From Amycolatopsis nalaikhensis (GTDB lineage Bacteria > Actinomycetota > Actinomycetes > Mycobacteriales > Pseudonocardiaceae): a DNA stretch of 64,000 nt. This document shows, one piece after another, positions 41,546 through 49,706 of the stretch (positions within the stretch are counted from its first letter, which is position 1; the number at the start of each line of letters is the position of its first letter). Both the position numbers and the translations under genes were made by a program. The notes below the pieces were generated by a model that did no database searches, had not been told where the DNA came from, and was given only the letters and a program-made list of their open reading frames with translations. The stretch is taken from assembly GCF_030264295.1 (NCBI RefSeq), contig NZ_CP127173.1, forward strand, positions 8,377,501 through 8,441,500, in the 5' to 3' direction.

Positions 41546-41621
41546 GCAACCCGTAGATCGTTTGTGACGTCTGAACGAGCACAACCGATATCACCGGGGA
41601 GCCCGAGCACGGAGGTCGTCA

Positions 41622-43988
41622 GTGGCCGATACGGAAAGGGCCGACTCGCAACCGCGGCTGTCCCGGCGCGGGTTCCTGGCCGCGAGCGGGGCGGCGCTGC
41701 TCGGCGCGGTCGTCGCGGGGTCGGCCGGAAACGCCTCCCCCGACCCGGATTGGGGACGGCTGGGCGATTTCTGGTTGTTCGGGCGGTACGCCGACGGCGC
41801 CACCGAACCCGGCTTCGACGAGACCGACCTCGCCCCGGTGCAGCTCCCCCACTGCGTGACGCCGCTTTCGTGGACCGGCTGGCAGCCGTCCTCGTGGCAG
41901 GACCGGTGGATCTACCGCAAGCACTTCACCGGCACCGCGGCCGAACGCTTCGTCGCGCGCTTCGACGGCGTCATGACGAACGCCGAGGTGCACCTCAACG
42001 GCGGCCTCGTCGCCACCCACCAGGGCGGGTACCTGCCGTTCGAGGTCGAGCTGCCCGGGGTGGTCCAGGGCGACAACGTCCTCGCCGTGGTCGTCGACGG
42101 GCGGTGGGCGCTGGACGTCCCGCCTAACCTCCCGCGCAGTGCGGGCCCGTCGGTCATCGACTTCTACCAGCCCGCCGGGATCTACCGCCCGGCCGCGATC
42201 AGCGCGGTGCCGCGGGTCCGGCTGGCCGACGTCTTCGCCCGGCCCGTCGACGTCCTCTCGCCCGGCCGGTCGCTGCACCTGACGTGCACCCTCGACGGGC
42301 CCGTGACGGGCGAGGTGACCGCGTCGGTGCGCCAAGGAGGTCGCGAGCTGGCCCGCGCAACCGCTCCGGTGGTCGGCACCACGGTGGAGTTCGACGTCGG
42401 CGGGCTCGGCGCGGTCCGCCTGTGGGACGTCGAGGACCCCGCGCTGTGCGACGTCGTGGTCAGCCTCCGGTCCGGGCCGCGGGAGCTGGACCAGCGGGTG
42501 GTGCGGACCGGGTTCCGCGAGGCGCGGTTCACCCCGGACGGGTTCTTCCTCAACGGCAGAAGACTGAAGCTGTTCGGCCTCAACCGGCACCAGTGGTACC
42601 CGTTCGCGGGCGGCGCGCTGCCGGACCGCGTCCAGCGGCGGGACGCCGAGATCCTGCGGCGCGAGCTGAACTGCACGATGGTCCGCTGCTCGCACTACCC
42701 GCAGTCGAGCGCGTTCCTCGACGCCTGCGACGAGCTGGGGCTGCTGGTCTGGGAGGAGATCCCCGGGTGGGGCCGGGTCGGGGACGACGTCTGGCAGGAG
42801 CAGAACCTCCGGGACGTCACGGGGATGATCACCCGGGACCGCAACCACCCGAGCATCGTCATCTGGGGCACGCGGGTGAACGAGGCGAACGGCACGACGG
42901 CGCTTTACGGCCGGACCGGGCGGCTGGCCCGGCAGCTGGACCCGTCGCGGCCGACGAGCGGGGCGCTGGCGAGCACGACGCTCGCGCGGTACGCGGGAGA
43001 CGACATCGAAGTCTTGGCGTACAACGACTACACGGCCCGGCGGGGCGCGCCGTTCCAGCTGCGCCCACCGCGCCCGGGGGTGCCGTACCTGGTGACGGAG
43101 TCGATCGGCACGCTCGCGGGAGCCCGCGCGTACCGCCGGAGCGACCCGGCGGCGGCCCGGCTCCAAGCGGAGCTGCACGCGAAGGCCCACGACCTGGCCG
43201 CGGCCGACGACCGGTACTGCGGGCTGCTGGCGTGGTGCGCGTTCGACTACCCGTCGGGCTGGCAGCGGTCGGTGGACGGGTCGAAGTACGCGGGGGTGTC
43301 GGACATCTTCCGGATCCCCAAGCCCGCGGCGGCGTTCTACGCGTCGCAGGGCGACCCGCTCGTCTGCGCGGTGGTGGAGCCGGGTTTCGCGTGGGACTTC
43401 ACGGCGTCGCCGACGGGCCCGGGTCCGGGCGCGACGATCTGGTCGAACTGCGACCGGCTGGCGCTGTTCCTCGACGACCGGCCGGTGGGCGAGGCCCGCA
43501 GCCGCCGGGCGGACTTCCCGCACTTGGCGCACCCGCCGTTCGCGGTGGACTTGACGGTGCGCCGAGGGCAACGGCCCCAGCTGCGCATCGACGGCTACAC
43601 GGCCGGGCGGCTGGTGGTGACACGCCGGTTCAGCGGCGACCGGAGCCGGGACGTGCTGAGCTGCACCCCGGACGACACGCGGCTCAGGGCGGACGGAAGC
43701 GACGCGACACGGGTGGTGATCGCGGCGACGGACCGGTTCGGGGTGGTGCGAGCGGGAGCGACGGGCGAGGTGAGCTTGACGTTGACGGGCCCGGGCGACT
43801 TGATCGGCGACCGGGTGATGGACCTGGGGGCGACGGGCGGCGCGGCGGCGGTGTGGGTGCGGCCGTTCGCGGGACCGACGGGAACACTGACGTTGACGGC
43901 CCGGCACGAGGTGCTGGGTGTCGCGACGGCGACGGTCACCGCGACCGAGGCGAACGGGACGAGCGCGGCGGGCGGGTCGCGCTCATGA
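41622..43988 (+). CDS. Tat-exported GH2-family glycosidase
   Basis: The 788-residue enzyme starts at a GTG after GGAGGT and carries a twin-arginine signal, LSRRGFLAASGAALLGAVVAG (Arg15-Arg16). GH2 sugar-binding and immunoglobulin domains fill residues 45-300, the TIM barrel 305-600, and a C-terminal Ig-like part follows. Glu421 in WGTRVNEANG is the probable acid/base and Glu493 in YLVTESIG the nucleophile; both are present. CSHYPQS near 356 is a family landmark. It lies 76 bp after rhaR, so it may belong to the rhamnose regulon, releasing sugars from rhamnose-containing glycans. The specific bond is unknown (beta-galactosidase or glucuronidase-like are options). Confidence 0.85.
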   Translation: MADTERADSQPRLSRRGFLAASGAALLGAVVAGSAGNASPDPDWGRLGDFWLFGRYADGATEPGFDETDLAPVQLPHCVTPLSWTGWQPSSWQDRWIYRKHFTGTAAERFVARFDGVMTNAEVHLNGGLVATHQGGYLPFEVELPGVVQGDNVLAVVVDGRWALDVPPNLPRSAGPSVIDFYQPAGIYRPAAISAVPRVRLADVFARPVDVLSPGRSLHLTCTLDGPVTGEVTASVRQGGRELARATAPVVGTTVEFDVGGLGAVRLWDVEDPALCDVVVSLRSGPRELDQRVVRTGFREARFTPDGFFLNGRRLKLFGLNRHQWYPFAGGALPDRVQRRDAEILRRELNCTMVRCSHYPQSSAFLDACDELGLLVWEEIPGWGRVGDDVWQEQNLRDVTGMITRDRNHPSIVIWGTRVNEANGTTALYGRTGRLARQLDPSRPTSGALASTTLARYAGDDIEVLAYNDYTARRGAPFQLRPPRPGVPYLVTESIGTLAGARAYRRSDPAAARLQAELHAKAHDLAAADDRYCGLLAWCAFDYPSGWQRSVDGSKYAGVSDIFRIPKPAAAFYASQGDPLVCAVVEPGFAWDFTASPTGPGPGATIWSNCDRLALFLDDRPVGEARSRRADFPHLAHPPFAVDLTVRRGQRPQLRIDGYTAGRLVVTRRFSGDRSRDVLSCTPDDTRLRADGSDATRVVIAATDRFGVVRAGATGEVSLTLTGPGDLIGDRVMDLGATGGAAAVWVRPFAGPTGTLTLTARHEVLGVATATVTATEANGTSAAGGSRS

Positions 43989-44089
43989 CGGCTGCGGGTC
44001 GTGGTGCCGGTGCCCCGCCGCGGCGCCGACCCGGCGAGCCCCAGCGAACCGCGACCGCCACGCAAGCCGCCCGCCGCCTGGCCCGGGCA

Positions 44090-44455
44090 TCACTCCTCGC
44101 CGCTCAGCACGCCCGCCAGCACCGCCGCCTGGCTGATCGTCGGCGAGCCGCTCGCCGTCAGCAGCGTCACCCGGCCACCTCCGGCCAGCTCCCTCAGCCT
44201 CTCCAACGCCGCCGCCCGATCCGGTTCCTTCAGCTCGGCCCGGTACCTCTCCGCGAACTCCGCGAACCGGTCCGGGTCGTGGCCGTACCAGGTGCGCAGC
44301 TCGTCCGACGGCGCCAGTGCCCGGTACCAGCCGTCCAGGACCACCGCCGTGCGGGCCGTTCCCCGGGGCCACAGCCGCTCCACGAGCACGCGGACTCCGT
44401 CGGCGGGCCCGGCCGGGTCGAACAGGCGCGCCACCCGGACCTCCGACGGCTGCAT
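44090..44455 (-). CDS. DUF488 family protein
   Basis: The 121-residue protein is typical of DUF488: VRVLVERLWPRGTARTAV near the start, LAPSDELRTWYGHDPDRFAEFAERYRAEL in the middle, and VTLLTASGSPTISQAAVLAGVL at the end, in the position of the LLTAT-like strand. Members are widespread, small and of unknown chemistry. It diverges from the gene at 44512 across 56 bp. The 101-bp gap before it shows no feature I can support. Confidence 0.8.
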   Translation of the reverse strand: MQPSEVRVARLFDPAGPADGVRVLVERLWPRGTARTAVVLDGWYRALAPSDELRTWYGHDPDRFAEFAERYRAELKEPDRAAALERLRELAGGGRVTLLTASGSPTISQAAVLAGVLSGEE

Positions 44456-44511
44456 GCGCGCATTCTGCGACGCACCCGTCCGCTCCGCCACCGGAAACCG
44501 GGAGGCCCCGC

Positions 44512-45102
44512 GTGCGCAACCGCGTGACCCCCACCGGCGACGTCGTCGACATCCCCCTGCGCGGCGCCTGGACCGGTAACCGCGGCGTCCTGCACGACGG
44601 CCACGACATCGTCCGCTTCCATGCCGGCGACCTGTGGATCGCCTGCGCGCTCGCCTTCCGGGGCCGGTGGCGGGAGCAGTGGCTGCCGAACCACTACACC
44701 CACCTCTACTTCCACGACGAAGCCGTCTCCTTCGCCGCCGGGCACCGGCCCTGCGGCGAGTGCCGCCGTCCCGCCTACACCGCCTACCGCGACGCCTGGC
44801 CGGGCCGTCCCTCCGCCACCGCGATGAACCGGCGGCTGCACGCCGAACGCCTCGTCCGCGGCACGCACACCCGCCGCCTGCACGAACTCCCCTGGACCGG
44901 CCTGCCCGACGGCGTCTTCGTGCTCCGCGGCCGCCACCCCGAACTGGTCGTCGACGGCCACCTCGCGGAGTGGACGACCGCGGGCTACGGCACGCGGCAG
45001 CCGCTGCCCCGGGCAGGCACCGTCCCCGTGCTGACCCCACCGGCCACGATCGCCGTGCTCCGGGCCGGTTATCCCGTGCAGATCGACGAGTCCGCCCGCT
45101 GA
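44512..45102 (+). CDS. Conserved hypothetical protein with C-x2-C motif
   Basis: I do not recognise a functional name. The 196-residue protein starts at a GTG after GGGAGGCC. HYTHLYFHDEAVSFAAGHRPCGECRRPAYTAY near residues 62-93 is a strong, probably family-defining block with CGEC and several histidines that may bind zinc; RLHELPWTGLPDGVF and YGTRQPLPRAGTVPVLTPPATIAVLRAGY follow. There is no signal or membrane segment. The CxxC arrangement recalls the Ada metal site, but the remaining sequence does not support that assignment. Confidence 0.6.
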   Translation: MRNRVTPTGDVVDIPLRGAWTGNRGVLHDGHDIVRFHAGDLWIACALAFRGRWREQWLPNHYTHLYFHDEAVSFAAGHRPCGECRRPAYTAYRDAWPGRPSATAMNRRLHAERLVRGTHTRRLHELPWTGLPDGVFVLRGRHPELVVDGHLAEWTTAGYGTRQPLPRAGTVPVLTPPATIAVLRAGYPVQIDESAR

Positions 45103-45111
45103 ACAGCACAA

Positions 45112-45156
45112 AGGGCCACCACGGCGACCGGGGATAGGGGTCGCCGAGGTGGCCCT
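45112..45156 (+). terminator. Long hairpin after the 44512 gene
   Basis: AGGGCCACC-A-CGGCGACC (45112-45129) pairs with GGTCGCCG-A-GGTGGCCCT (45139-45156) except for one A/A mismatch, giving a 17-bp stem. It begins 10 bases past the stop and insulates the AfsR promoter from readthrough. Confidence 0.7.
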
Positions 45157-45278
45157 ACCCCCAGCTCGTGCCGCCCGGATGGACGACAGCCGAACCCGCC
45201 GGTGACACCGGGCGACCGAGCCGGCCGTGGACATCGTCGGGGACTTGTCCTTCAGCCCGGTCAGGATCGCGGAACCGG

Positions 45279-45307
45279 CCTGCACCGCGCTTGCAGTACG
45301 CTTGCAC
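45279..45307 (+). promoter_or_regulatory. Three heptamer direct repeats at 11-bp spacing, SARP-type site
   Basis: CCTGCAC (45279-45285), CTTGCAG (45290-45296) and CTTGCAC (45301-45307) recur every 11 bp. SARP regulators such as ActII-4 and AfsR bind heptamer repeats with this exact period next to the -35 or -10 region. The array ends 29 bp before the start codon of the SARP-type gene, so autoregulation is likely. Confidence 0.6.
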
Positions 45308-45336
45308 GCCACGAGCGGGTGAGCGGAGGTGACGGG

Positions 45337-48309
45337 GTGGAGTTCCGCGTCCTCGGCGCCGTCGAGGCGACGGCGGAGGGCACCCCGGTCGACCTAGGCT
45401 CCCGCAAACAGCGCCTCGTCCTCGCCGTGCTGCTGCTCGAAGGCGGCCGTCCGGTCTCGCTCGACCGGCTCGTCGACCTCCTCTGGCCCATCGCTCCCCC
45501 GGCGAGCGCGCGCAACACCGTCCAGGCGCTGATCTCGCGGCTGCGCGCGGTGTTCCGCGCCCACGGCGGCCCCGAGCTCGTCACCGAAGGACCCGGGTAC
45601 GTCCTGCGCACCGACCCGGAAACGGTCGACGCGCACCGCTTCACCGCGCTCGTCCGCCGGGCGCGCGCGGCCGACGACGAAACCGCCGTCGCCCTGCTCG
45701 ACGAAGCCTTGGCGCTCTGGCGGGGTGACGCCCTCGCCGGGGCCGCGTCCGCCGACGTCGCCGAGCGGCTGCTGGCTGGGCTCGTCGAAGCCCGCTGGAG
45801 CGCGCTGGAAGACCGGATCGACGCGCAGCTCCGGCTCGGCCGCGGCCGGGACGTGCTCGCCGAGCTCACCGCGCTCGTCGCCGCGCACCCGCTGCGGCAG
45901 CGGTTCGTCGGCCAGCTGATGCTCGCCCTGCACCGCGAAGGCCGCACCGACGCCGCGCTCGCCGCCTTCCGCGGCCTGCGGGCCCGGCTCGCCGACGGCC
46001 TCGGGCTCGACCCGGCGCCCGAGTTGACCCGCCTCGAAGCCGCCATCCTCGCCGGCGACCCGGCCCTCGACCCCGCGCCGGAGCCGCCGCCCGAACCCGT
46101 GCGCCCGGCCCAGCTGCCCCACGACGTCCGCGGCTTCACCGGCCGCGCGGCCGAGCTGGCCCGGCTCGACGAGCCCGCCGACGCCGGGCCGGGGCCGGAC
46201 ATCCGGGTCGTCACCGGCACCGCGGGCGTCGGGAAGACCGCGCTGGCCGTGCGCTGGGCACACCGCGTCCGCGACCGGTTCCCCGACGGCCAGCTCTACC
46301 TCGACCTGCGCGGCTTCGACCCTGAACACGAGCCGCTGACCCCGGCGGTCGCGGCGGCGCAGCTGCTGCGGGCCCTCGGCACCGACCCGCGCGCGATCCC
46401 GCCGGACCCGGACGGCCGCACGGCGCTGTGGCGCTCGCTGCTCGCCGACCGGAAGGTCCTGGTGCTGCTCGACAACGCCCGCGACAGCGCGCAGGTGACG
46501 CCGCTGCTGCCGCCGTCGGGCACCGTGCTGGTCACCAGCCGTCAGCGGCTCGGCGACCTCATCGCCCGCACCGGCGCCCGCCCGGTGCCGCTGCCGGTGC
46601 TGCCCGCGGACGACTCCCGGCAGCTGCTCGAGACGGTGCTCGGCCCGCCCGCCGTCGAAGCCGAACCCGACGCGGCCGCGGAGCTGGCGCGGCTGTGCGG
46701 GCACCTGCCGCTCGCCCTGCGGCTGGCCGCGGCGAACCTCGGCGCCGGCGAGGCATCCGGCATCGCCGAGCTGGCTCGCGAACTCGCCGACGGCGACCCG
46801 CTGGCCGGGCTGAGCGTTGACGGTGCCGAGGAAAGCGCCGTCACGACGGCGTTCGCCGTGTCCTACCGGGCCTTGCCCGCCGAACACCGCCTGCTGTTCC
46901 GGCGGCTCGCCCTGGTGCCGGGCCAGACGTTCACCGCGCCGGTCGCCGCGCGGCTCGCCGACGTCCCCGAAGGCCGGGCCGCCCAGCAGCTCAAGGCGCT
47001 CGCCGCGGCGAACCTCGTCGAACGGCACCTGCCCGGCCGCTACCGCTTCCACGACCTGCTGCGCAGCTACGCGGCCGGGCGGGTGGCCGAGGACGACACC
47101 GAGACCGGCCGGGACGCGGCACGGCGGCGGCTGTTCGACTACTACCTCGCGACGGCCGACGCGGCGGGCCGCCGGTTGATCCCGCACTTCCTGCGGCTCC
47201 CCCGGCCCGAGACGCCGAACCCGTTCGAGGGCACCGAGGACGCGCTGGCCTGGCTCGACACCGAATGGCCGAACCTCGCCGCGGCCGTCGAGCACGCCGC
47301 CGCGCACGGCCCGGCGGAGTTCGCGTGGCATCTCGCCGACGCGCTGCGGGCGTTCTTCCACCACCGCGGCCACCACGCCGAGTGGGTCGACACCGCCACG
47401 ACCGGGCTCACCGCCGCGCGGGTCGCGGGAGCGCGCCAAGCGCAGGCCGCGATGCGGCTCTCGATCGCGCTCGCGGGCGTCAACAGCGGGCAGTACGCCG
47501 ACGCCCGCACCCACCTCACGACCGTGCTCGACGACGGGCTCGCGGCGGACTGGCCCGCCGGCCGCGCGGCCGCGCTCAACAACCTCAGCGCGGTCCACCA
47601 GCGGCTCGGCGACCCGCACGCGGCGATCGCGTGCGGCGCGGAATCCCTGCGGCTGTGCGAAGAGCTCGGGATCCCCGGCGTCACGATGGCGCTGGCCAAC
47701 CTGGGTTTCGCGTGCGGTCAGGTGGGCGACCTCGACGAAGCCCTGCACCACTTCGGGCGCGGGCTCGAGATCGCCGAACGCGACGGCGCCCGGTTCAGCG
47801 TGGCCGTGCTGTACGTCGACCTGGCGCACATCCACCGCGACCTCGGGAACCCCGTGGCCGCCGAGTTCTACGAACGGGCCCTGACGGCGAACCGCGAGCT
47901 GGGCTACCAGTACGGCGAAGCGGCGGCGCTGTCCGGCCGCGCGGTCCTGGAGTCCCGCTCGGGCGACGGCACCCGCGCGCTCGCCGACGCGGCCGAAGCC
48001 GTCGAGCTGACCCGCCGGATCGGCGATCGCGGCACGGAGGCCTCGGCGCTGGCGGCGTGTGGCGAGACGTGCCTGAACCTGGGCCACCCGGCGGACGCGG
48101 CGGAACACCTGGCCGCGGCACTGGACATCGCCCGCGAAACCAGCTTCACCTGGTGCGAGGCGGCGGCGTTGACCGGGCTGGCCGAAGCCGCGCTCGCCAC
48201 GGGCGACGCCGACACGGCCCGCGTCCACGCCGAGGCGGCGGCCAAGCTCGCCGCCGCCTCGGGCTACCGCCCCCTGGAAGTCCGCGCCGAGCGGGTCCTG
48301 ACGGGCTGA
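45337..48309 (+). CDS. AfsR/SARP-family regulator with NB-ARC and TPR domains
   Basis: The 990-residue protein starts at a GTG after GGAGGTGAC (VEFRVLGAVEATAEGTPVDLGSRKQRLVLAVLLLE). Residues 1-90 form the OmpR-like winged helix, 95-240 the bacterial transcriptional activation domain, and 265-560 an NB-ARC ATPase with P-loop GTAGVGKTALAVRW and DNARDSAQVTPLLP (Walker B-like). The C-terminal third is TPR-rich with leucine/alanine helices up to residue 990. AfsR-type proteins integrate signals to activate secondary metabolism. No biosynthetic cluster lies beside it here, so targets must be elsewhere. Its upstream heptamers suggest self-activation. Confidence 0.9.
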   Translation: MEFRVLGAVEATAEGTPVDLGSRKQRLVLAVLLLEGGRPVSLDRLVDLLWPIAPPASARNTVQALISRLRAVFRAHGGPELVTEGPGYVLRTDPETVDAHRFTALVRRARAADDETAVALLDEALALWRGDALAGAASADVAERLLAGLVEARWSALEDRIDAQLRLGRGRDVLAELTALVAAHPLRQRFVGQLMLALHREGRTDAALAAFRGLRARLADGLGLDPAPELTRLEAAILAGDPALDPAPEPPPEPVRPAQLPHDVRGFTGRAAELARLDEPADAGPGPDIRVVTGTAGVGKTALAVRWAHRVRDRFPDGQLYLDLRGFDPEHEPLTPAVAAAQLLRALGTDPRAIPPDPDGRTALWRSLLADRKVLVLLDNARDSAQVTPLLPPSGTVLVTSRQRLGDLIARTGARPVPLPVLPADDSRQLLETVLGPPAVEAEPDAAAELARLCGHLPLALRLAAANLGAGEASGIAELARELADGDPLAGLSVDGAEESAVTTAFAVSYRALPAEHRLLFRRLALVPGQTFTAPVAARLADVPEGRAAQQLKALAAANLVERHLPGRYRFHDLLRSYAAGRVAEDDTETGRDAARRRLFDYYLATADAAGRRLIPHFLRLPRPETPNPFEGTEDALAWLDTEWPNLAAAVEHAAAHGPAEFAWHLADALRAFFHHRGHHAEWVDTATTGLTAARVAGARQAQAAMRLSIALAGVNSGQYADARTHLTTVLDDGLAADWPAGRAAALNNLSAVHQRLGDPHAAIACGAESLRLCEELGIPGVTMALANLGFACGQVGDLDEALHHFGRGLEIAERDGARFSVAVLYVDLAHIHRDLGNPVAAEFYERALTANRELGYQYGEAAALSGRAVLESRSGDGTRALADAAEAVELTRRIGDRGTEASALAACGETCLNLGHPADAAEHLAAALDIARETSFTWCEAAALTGLAEAALATGDADTARVHAEAAAKLAAASGYRPLEVRAERVLTG

Positions 48310-48326
48310 TCGCTCCCGTCGCCCTC

Positions 48327-48372
48327 GTCGTGAGTGTTTAGGGCGGTTAGAACCGCCCTAAACACTCACGAC
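48327..48372. terminator. Perfect 22-bp inverted repeat between convergent genes
   Basis: The arms 48327-48348 and 48351-48372 are perfect complements with a 2-base AG loop; the outer part reads GTCGTGAGTGTTTAGGGC. It lies 18 bp after the SARP stop and 18 bp before the convergent PLD-like gene's stop, so it can serve both transcripts. The almost loop-free, perfect form suggests a member of a dispersed genomic palindrome family. Confidence 0.8.
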
Positions 48373-48389
48373 AACTTGCGCCGAGGCGG

Positions 48390-49595
48390 TCAGCAGGTGC
48401 CGGTCGGCGGGGCGGAGCACTTGGCTCGGGCCAGGATCGTCGAGAAGTTCTGCTGGTAGGCCGTGCTGATGGCCGGGTTCGCCACCTTGATCAGGATCTC
48501 GTCGTTGTCGCGCAGGGCGGCTCCGGAGACGTTGTGCGAGCCGGTGAAGACGATCGAACGGTGGGCGGTCTCGTTGTAGTGGCCCGTGTAGAGCATGTAC
48601 TTCGAGTGCACCGAGATCTCCCGGCCGTTCACCGTCGTGCTGAAGCGCTTGAGCGTGATGTTCGCCTTGCCCTTCAGCGCGGCCAGCGCGGCCGTGCCCA
48701 TGTCGTCGTAGACGATCCGCACCTGGCAGCCGAGCTTGGCGATCCGGACCAGCTCGGAGACGACCGGGGTGCGCGAGTCGGCGATGTTCGCCTGGACGAC
48801 GTTGAGCGAGCAGCCGGACTCGTACTTCGTGATCCACTTCAGCAACTGCGCCCACGTGTCGGTGGCGAACTCCTCCGAGGTCCCGCCGCCGGAGTCGGCA
48901 CGCGGCGAGAGGTAGCTGGTGACCTTGCTGTCCGGTGACTTGTGGTAGCCGCCGTTGTCGAAGTAGTCGTTGTTCTTCTGCTGCGCCAGCATCTTGCGCA
49001 CGTGCCCGAGGTAGAAGCCGTAGAGGTCGGGGTCGCCGTAGGTGAGCAGCGCGTTGTTGAACAGGTTGCCCTGGGTGGTGGTCAGGTTGTGCGACCCGAT
49101 GACGACGACGGCCTTCTTGCCCTCGGTCTCGGAGAACATCCACAGCTTGTCGTGGTTGATCGAGTGCGGGCTGCCGCCGTGGGCGATGCAGCCGGTGTTG
49201 GTGCCGCCGGTGCCGCAGAACACGAGCTGGGTGAACCCGGCGGACTTGAGGATCGGCATCGCCGTGTTGGCCGGGTCGTCGTCGGCGCCGCCGTCGATGG
49301 CGATCCGCACCTTGACGCCGCGTGCTTGCGCCGCCTTGAGCGCCTCGGCGACCGCCGGCCGCGTCCAGCTGTAGACGGAGAAGTGGATCTCCGAACCGGC
49401 GGGCGCGCCGTCGACGAGCTGGACGAGCCGCGTTTCGATCGAGTGGTCGCGGTCGCCGTTCTCGGGCGGGTTGTTGAACATCGCTTCCATGCCGGTGGCG
49501 GCGAGCGGCTCGGCGTGCGCGACCGGACCGCCGGCCAGCGTCACCGCGCCGACCGCCGCCAGCCCCACGGTGAGCGCCTTGATCTTGGGGACCAT
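48390..49595 (-). CDS. Secreted phospholipase D-like protein
   Basis: The 401-residue protein has a signal peptide (ALTVGLAAVGAVTLAGGPVAHA) and two PLD-like halves. The first has SINHDKLWMF followed by VIGSHNLTTTQGN, the second VHSKYMLYTG followed by FTGSHNVSGAALRDND. Both keep His and Lys of the HxK motif and the downstream GSxN, but the aspartate expected four residues after Lys is Ser or Thr in each. The core two-histidine chemistry may survive; the variant could be a nuclease or phosphodiesterase with altered preference. ATG at 49595 follows GGGAGGAAG. Substrate unknown. Confidence 0.82.
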   Translation of the reverse strand: MVPKIKALTVGLAAVGAVTLAGGPVAHAEPLAATGMEAMFNNPPENGDRDHSIETRLVQLVDGAPAGSEIHFSVYSWTRPAVAEALKAAQARGVKVRIAIDGGADDDPANTAMPILKSAGFTQLVFCGTGGTNTGCIAHGGSPHSINHDKLWMFSETEGKKAVVVIGSHNLTTTQGNLFNNALLTYGDPDLYGFYLGHVRKMLAQQKNNDYFDNGGYHKSPDSKVTSYLSPRADSGGGTSEEFATDTWAQLLKWITKYESGCSLNVVQANIADSRTPVVSELVRIAKLGCQVRIVYDDMGTAALAALKGKANITLKRFSTTVNGREISVHSKYMLYTGHYNETAHRSIVFTGSHNVSGAALRDNDEILIKVANPAISTAYQQNFSTILARAKCSAPPTGTC

Positions 49596-49706
49596 GTCTT
49601 CCTCCCTGTTTCCGGCCCCAAGCTCGCAACCCGGCGTACAAGATCCGTACACGCGGCGCGAACCGGACAGCTTGCGCGTTCCCGCGCCCCGGCCGAGACT
49701 GCCCGG

